Of a stretch of DNA of 64,000 bases, positions 58,570 through 64,000 are shown in pieces. A program made the translations under genes and the position numbers. The number at the start of each line of letters is the position of its first letter. Position 1 is the stretch's first letter. The DNA is from Symsagittifera roscoffensis (Eukaryota; Xenacoelomorpha; Acoela; Convolutidae), in the NCBI RefSeq assembly GCF_963678635.1, contig NC_087066.1, positions 31,253,301 to 31,317,300 on the forward strand, read 5' to 3'. A model generated the notes under the pieces. That model searched no databases. It was given only the letters and a program-made list of their open reading frames with translations, and had not been told where the DNA came from.

Positions 58570-61500
58570 TTACGAAGATCCGTTGGCAACACCTGATATG
58601 CCATGATCTACAAATCCATTTATCGCACTCCGAAAATCGCCACTCATTGGGATGTTGGCTGATTTTGGGACTAACTGATTTAACTCAAACTTCGCAGAGT
58701 GCTTCTTGATCATCAGCTCTGCTCGTACAAAGTCTTCCTGAGTATCTATGTCTACATGATCACCTTGATCTTCACTGTCCAGCACGTAGGCTACTCTTCC
58801 ACTCTGGAAGCTTCCAGTTGTTTTCAACTGGTCCACTGTGAAAAAGTAGAAGGCACCTGGAGAAAAGAAACAAAAATGTCCCATTTCATGAGTTAAGTAG
58901 GAATTGAATTCCTTAGAAAGACAAGAGGCCAGAGCAGGGTGGCTTTACGGGGGGACGCCCCCCTCCCCTCAAGGATTCGACCCCCTGCCGAACCAAAGGG
59001 TCCCCCTTCGGTACTTTTAAAAAAATCCATTTAGGCCAACCGACTCTATAATTGTTCTAAAGGCACCTTGGCGCCAATATATACTAATTTTGAGGGTGAA
59101 GCGTGCGCCAAAAAAACGCATTTTTTTTGTCAAAATTTTCCAATAAGTGCAACTATTTCTATCGTTATTCAATTCACTTGCCTGATTCGGCAACATCCCC
59201 ACTCCAGTCTTGCCTCCTCGGTCTATTATAGGGGTCGAAGTTCAAAGGTCGAGTACACCCTCCTCTGTCCTCTTTGACCCTTGCCCACCTGAACTTGTGA
59301 CTATTCACAGCTGCAAACACACAGTCCCTTTCACCCTCTTTGATCATCTTCACTGCTCTGGAAATGAGGGTTGGGTTCTGGGTTGGATAAGTGCACTGAA
59401 GACTGCATACTGCCCAGATGTCTGGGTGATGGTGGATGAATTCCAGGAAGCCCTCTTTGCTAGTGGATTTGTCTTGAGCCGTTAAGGGGTCACGACAATG
59501 ATATCTAAACCAGTTCAATTCAAGTTATCTTATAGTTTAATATAAAATGTGAAAACACAAAAACAGCACTGCAAGAGAAACGTTTTAGGAGTGCTTTTGA
59601 TATTAAAAACAAAAAACTAATACAACAAGCCTTACAAATTTACAATTAAGACTTCCAAAGCATTAATTATGGTTCAAGCATAAAACTCAATTGGGATCCC
59701 ATTAATTCGCTTCAATAGAGCTTACTTACTTGGCCCCGAATTGTTCTGATATGTTGCCTATTTTGTCGCAGTCGGTTGATACCCATATCTCATTAAAGCA
59801 GGCTGCCCTCTCACAGGCCAAAATGGTCCAGGCTATCAAAGGAAGTCCGTTCAGCATTTTGATATTCTTTCCAGGAACCCCTTTGCTTCCTGGGAAATAA
59901 AAAAAAAGATTAAGCTAAAGTCACAGGTTAGACAAATAACCATTTTATTTCAACTTGTCAGTTCAAAAACAAGTAACTTATCCCACAATCGAATCGCAAT
60001 TCAAATTAATATGAAATCTGATAGAAACCTTAGGCTCATGTCTATTACTTTTCTTTGCGTGATACGCTCGACATTTCAACAATAGCGTTTTTAATTGCAG
60101 ATTCCTGTTTAACGATGACTAAAAAATGTCTCAATTTTCCATTTAAAAATTCGATATTACCTTTTCTAGCGAGTATCAGTGCAGCCACTTTCTTTTCTCC
60201 CTTCTCTGTCTGTTTCAAATCCACGTCTCCTTCCAAAATAGTTTCATCGTCCTCCAAATCTCGCTTCAAAACTCCCCCAATAAGTCTGTGGAAATCATGA
60301 GGCGGATAACCACACGGTTCCGCATTCTTCACTGCCATGTTATCCTCATTCAAAATTTCGCCTTTTTTCATGTCCCCCAAAACCACAACACTTTTACCCA
60401 GTTTCCTCTTTACAAACCTCTCTGCTGGTAGCAGGAATTTTTCTGGTGTTCCAATTGATGCTTCCAGAATCCTTATCTGTTTAACCAGGTTCGCCAGTTC
60501 GTTCATGTCAAGCGATGCGCTGTGGTCAGAACCCTTCCACGTCTTGTCTAGCGTCACGTGACGTTCTAGAACTTTTGCTCCCAGCGCCACAGCTCCCAGT
60601 GAAATTGTCGTTCCAGTTTCATGTCCAGAATAACCGACAACAATATCGGGGAAGTTCTCTTTATAAGCTTGAATGACTGCTAGGTTTACACTTTCTGGAG
60701 TGACCGGGTAAGCTGAAGTGCACTGGAGTAGAGCAAATTTGTTGTGGTATCTCTTAACTGTATGGTATACACGTCGCATAGTGTCCATGTCTTGCATCCC
60801 TATAAGGAACAATCTTGGTTCAATTGGACGGATTGAAAACGCAAAAATGAAACTCGCTCAACATTTTTTCTTTAAGAATAAATATGCTGAGCCTTAATAA
60901 CGATACATGAATAGAAGCATCAGCAGAAAAAATAAAATTCATGGCAAAAATCGAATCTTCAATTTGAGCTATAAATGCGTTCTAAGCCTAATTGAGACCG
61001 ATTCGCTTTTTATGAACAAATCTTGTAAAAATTGCTTATGGGTTACTACTGAGGCCCATAAAGCACTGTGAAAATCCTGGTACAAAAAGAACTTCGACAT
61101 ATGCCATTGTAGCATCCAACTTGTCAAAAACATCGCATTATAGGCCCACAACACTATTTGGTGATATACTACAATAGGTGACAGATTCAAGTCAAATAGC
61201 TGGATCGCTCTTTGTTATAATTCGAATAGTATTTGTAATTTATTTCAAAAGCCACATTTTTTGGCCAAAAAAATTGAAACTTGATTTTTTGAATAACATT
61301 TCATCTGACAGAGCAATGTATATACAAAAACTGTCTCATTAGCATGTACAATTGATTGAAAATGAAATGACTATATTATGCATTATAGTTCTCAAAATTA
61401 ATACATGCACTATACTCAAAATTACCACCTATTGTAACACATCACCCACAATTTAACACTTTCAGATTTCGTATCAAAAATCGAAGAACAGATTTTTTAA

Positions 61501-62958
61501 CAGAGGCTAAGTCAAGAACATCATTTAGCCTTTTGGGATCCGTAATTACAGATAGACTGCTAGCACACCTGAGCTGATAACCATTGGTACATGTTTCTTG
61601 GCCATGAACTCAATGAAGTCCAAATTCCCCACATCTGGACTTGGCACTTTAAAGAAGGGTATACTGATTTTATTCAGGAACTCAATCGCTCTGTAGTCGA
61701 AACCAGAAGCTGAAAAAATGACACCAACTTGCTCTTCTGCGTATTTTTTCAGTTCCACGTATTGTTCCTCTGAGAACTCCAGAAACAGCTTGTGTTCTCC
61801 ATATGTTTTACCCCAGCTTTGAGGCACGTCATACGGCCTGTAATATTTAAACAAATAGTTCAAAACTTCTCCACTGGTTGTTTGGTTACAGATGTTAATG
61901 ATAACAATTTAGAAGGCGCACTGACAAAAAATTTCCAGGTTTAAACAACCACTATCAATTACAATTACAAACACTTAGTTTCAAATATTGACTTTAAAAG
62001 ATAGTGTTTTTAACAGACAAACAATCCGGCTTTCATTCAAGTTAAATATTTCAATTCCACGTTAACTGGCAACATAGTTAGTCACAAAATTAACCGGTTA
62101 AAAATCATTTAAACGAAGCTAACAAACAATTGATTGTGAAAGCAGACAAAAACTGAATCTTGAACTCACCTTTATGCCTTTTGCTCCCATTTCATTAAGA
62201 GGAGCAGATTAGAGGCTAGAAATATAGATAGACGTACAAGATAATTAAAAGTCACATATTTGGGTAACTAAAATATTCAAAAAATATTGGCATTTACGAA
62301 AGCAGCGGCAGATTTGGAGGTATAAGACGCCATCCTGGTATTCTACGCCCTAAAATCTACATTTATTCTATGTAAAAGCAGCTACTTTTGATTTTCCAAC
62401 CCTCACAATTCCAAAACTGCCGTGCGCAATCCAATCTATACTAATTTGGAGGGTACCAAAAGCCTCTCAAACCGCGCGATCCAGAGCTTTTGGCAATATT
62501 TTTAACAATTTACCCGAGGGGCAAAAACTCTAGCCAAAATAAGTATTTTAGGAGAGCTCGGAATACAAACCGCATCAATCTGCAAATTTTTTCAAATATC
62601 TATCCGCAACTCGCAAAAAAAGAAGTGCGCCACTGTACAAAAAACTCTATTAGTCTTCCGGCAAATTCTCGAGCGTTTATAGGTCGAAATCGTAAAAACA
62701 CTGCCCAAAATTGACTTGCACTACTGTCTGTGATAGACTCATAGCTGCTTCCTAATGCCCATATGTGATGGCATGCTTCTGTCTCATCAAATATAGCCTA
62801 TTACAGCCTCCAAGCCTACCTGGCCAGACATTTCTTGTTGAATCTCTCCAAAACTGTACTCTTCTGGAACTTGACACAATCAGCTCCTGCCTCTTTGGCC
62901 ACCCTAATCATCTGTTTGGCTATATCTACGTCCCCCTGATGATTCTGTCCAATCTCGG
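58570..62958 (-). CDS. NANS-CMAS: Fused sialic acid synthase / CMP-sialic acid synthetase, six exons, 5' end missing
   Basis: Exons in transcript order: 62958-62820, 61837-61569, 60799-60161, 59889-59730, 59504-59182, 58856-58570 (TAA stop). All five junction phases agree and give 605 visible residues. Residues 1-262 are a NeuB TIM barrel: EIGQNHQGD at the start, SWGKTYGEHK, QCTSAYP, GYSGHETG and LERHVTLDKTWKGSDHS (His about 196 and 217 match the metal-binding histidines of NeuB). Residues about 270-332 are the SAF (antifreeze-like) domain. From about residue 341, VAALILARKGSKG, KNIKMLNGLPLI, WVSTDCD, RPRRQDW, GAFYFF and VDIDTQEDF are cytidylyltransferase motifs. By family, the first half condenses ManNAc (or its 6-phosphate) with PEP, and the second half activates the product with CTP; vertebrate CMAS is nuclear. 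Introns are GT-AG except the last, which is GC-AG. About 20-25 N-terminal residues lie on an exon I could not find up to 64000. The vertebrate CMAS HAD-like tail is absent. Confidence 0.95.
58930..59155 (+). mobile_element. hAT-like MITE fragment in the last intron of the sialic acid gene
   Basis: The blocks GGATTCGACCCCCTGCC, AACCAAAGGGTCCCCC, GCGTGCGCCAAAAAAACGC and TTTGTCAAAATTTTCC match the family in order. Both termini are missing. It fills most of the intron 58857-59181 and stops about 25 bases from the unusual GC donor. Confidence 0.55.
60161..60799 (-). CDS. NANS-CMAS: Exon carrying the NANS-CMAS fusion junction
   Basis: This 639-base exon is open throughout. It encodes the second half of the NeuB barrel, the whole SAF domain, a short linker (about LKQTEKGEKK) and the first CMAS strand (VAALILARK). 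The acceptor is ...tatag before GG ATG CAA; the donor is AAAAG|gtaatatc. The Gly that ends this exon is completed by GA from the next exon, giving ARKGSKG, the nucleotide-binding signature. NANS and CMAS are joined here without an intron, stop or frameshift, so the fusion cannot be an artefact of joining neighbouring genes by wrong splicing. Confidence 0.95.
62430..62590 (+). mobile_element. Degenerate hAT-like MITE fragment in an intron
   Basis: TATACTAATTTGGAGGGT, CCCGAGGGGCAAAAACTC and GGAGAGCTCGGAATAC resemble the copy at 58930 and others. It is old and truncated, inside the intron 61838-62819 of the sialic acid gene. Confidence 0.35.
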
Positions 62959-64000
62959 CTGAAACGCAAAACCATAGCGACCAGACAGTTGGAAAAGTCT
63001 CAATGCGCTCAAGGAGACCAAAAAATGATTATTTTGATCTATTATTTTGTCAAAATTTTAGTTTCAACAAAAAATATGTCACCTGGAAAATAATTCAATT
63101 TTAAAAACATAACCAACAAAAAATTGGAACAGTGTCAATAAAATCAAGGAAACTAAAAATTGATTGAAAGAAGAAAAACATTCAAAGAAAAAATTATGGT
63201 CTTAGAGCTCTTGGACTGTCAAGATTCGTTTATGACTCACTTTTTAAAAAAAAGCTAAGGAAATTAAGAGAAAACTGGGTCAAGGGGTAAATTGATACTC
63301 TGTTGGGAAACCTATAAATTCAAACTCTTGTTTTTGCGCCACTCACTTTTTTGAGCGCAAAAATTCAAACTTAAGCGTGAACAACTTAACTTCTAAAAGA
63401 CTTTTAAAAAACGTAGAATTAATCAACACCAGCTAAATCAATTTCTTCGCTATGTTCACTCACGCCACGCTTAAACATTTTATGGACAAAACTTGTAGAT
63501 AAAATTAAACCAATTTGAAAGAACTAGACCAATATGTAATTGCTTGATCAGCACGAAATTTAATTTTAACACCCAGTCGAAACTAAGCCGATGAAAAATT
63601 TTTGGGCAATTTGCATTTTTGTAACTGAAGAGCTTAAAAGCTTTTCCGTAAGCAAATTAACTTGAAGTGAATGTGATAACAAGCCAGCAATCAAACAGCA
63701 ACAAATTGGAAGTATAGTGGATAAGCATGTATCTATTATAAAGATATCAAAGAATGATAAAGGCGGAAAATAAGATACCAATTAAAAATGCGACGAGCAT
63801 CAAATTGTTCAAAATAACAAATTTGAATAAAATAGCGATAGAATCAATTCTATTTTTGTACATGGGCATGGTAACCAACATCTGCTAAAGGACGGCCCTC
63901 TATGAATTTGAGCATGAACTAGATTTGAAATTTCCTAATGCAAAATCACGACAAAAAACTGCACGTCCTAGATAAGAGAACACATCCAACAGACAGTTGG
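62959..64000 (-). other. NANS-CMAS: Intron or 5' flank of the sialic acid gene
   Basis: The acceptor at 62959-62960 (gtttcag) requires an upstream exon ending in one base of an Ala codon (probably ...I-A). None was found to the window edge. The last bases form CCAAC/GTTGG around AGACA. Confidence 0.6.

Noticed and set aside
63408-63476. Minus-strand ATG frame MFKRGVSEHSEEIDLA followed by a gt, as the missing first exon of the sialic acid gene
   Set aside because: Phase would fit, but the end would read DLA-A-E-I-G instead of the conserved I-(I/V)-A-E-I-G, and the rest does not resemble a NANS N-terminus.
63843-63910. Minus-strand run MLKFIEGRPLADVGYHAHVQ
   Set aside because: Protein-like and G/C-elevated, but only 20 residues before a stop, with no usable splice sites and no family I recognise.

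Overview
This 64 kb window is AT-rich animal nuclear DNA, almost certainly from an invertebrate with a repeat-laden genome. It has long A/T tracts, one 200-base assembly gap (8774-8973), genes broken into short exons with GT-AG (once GC-AG) introns, and remains of several DNA transposon and retrotransposon families. There are no bacterial-type operons. Naming the phylum from this sequence alone would be a guess. A complete animal-type sialic acid pathway enzyme pair argues against plants and fungi.

Two genes are well supported, both on the minus strand. At 58570-62958 (5' end outside the window) six exons with consistent phases encode one polypeptide. It joins sialic acid synthase (NeuB/NANS plus its SAF domain) to CMP-sialic acid synthetase (CMAS/NeuA). 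The junction lies inside a single uninterrupted exon, so this is a real fusion. The CMAS part ends without the C-terminal HAD-like domain of vertebrate CMAS. About 14 kb further along the same strand, at 43432-44645, two exons encode a ten-helix EamA/SLC35G-like transporter. Weaker candidates are three short minus-strand exons resembling the end of a CRAL-TRIO (Sec14-like) domain at 21170-21814, an 86-base Cys/His-rich exon at 57684-57769, and an open frame at 55762-56037.

The rest is mostly mobile DNA. 27.3-30.5 kb holds a decayed Ty3/gypsy element and a second RNase H fragment. 33.65-35.82 kb holds a dead Mutator-like element: a FLYWCH zinc finger and the C-terminal tail of its protein, with the transposase core deleted. 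14310-15041 is a Tc1/mariner-type foldback MITE. A hAT-like MITE family starting CAGGGGCGGATCTAGG recurs at about 4.2, 9.0, 36.4, 45.5, 51.4, 59.0 and 62.5 kb. tRNA-like SINEs lie at 42.8, 47.9 and 48.8 kb.

Two repeat systems stand out. The first is a roughly 500-base element with a strong hairpin near each end. It has about ten copies, some dispersed and some in head-to-tail arrays (three units at 52574-54099, two at 31810-32712). The second is a set of elements whose inverted termini are built from short, degenerate direct repeats, with a different repeat sequence in each element (33.7/35.8, 37.8/38.1, 45.3/45.8, 46.0/46.25, 46.4/46.8 and 52.4/54.3 kb). The dead MULE is one of them, which suggests that MULE-type transposition made the whole set.
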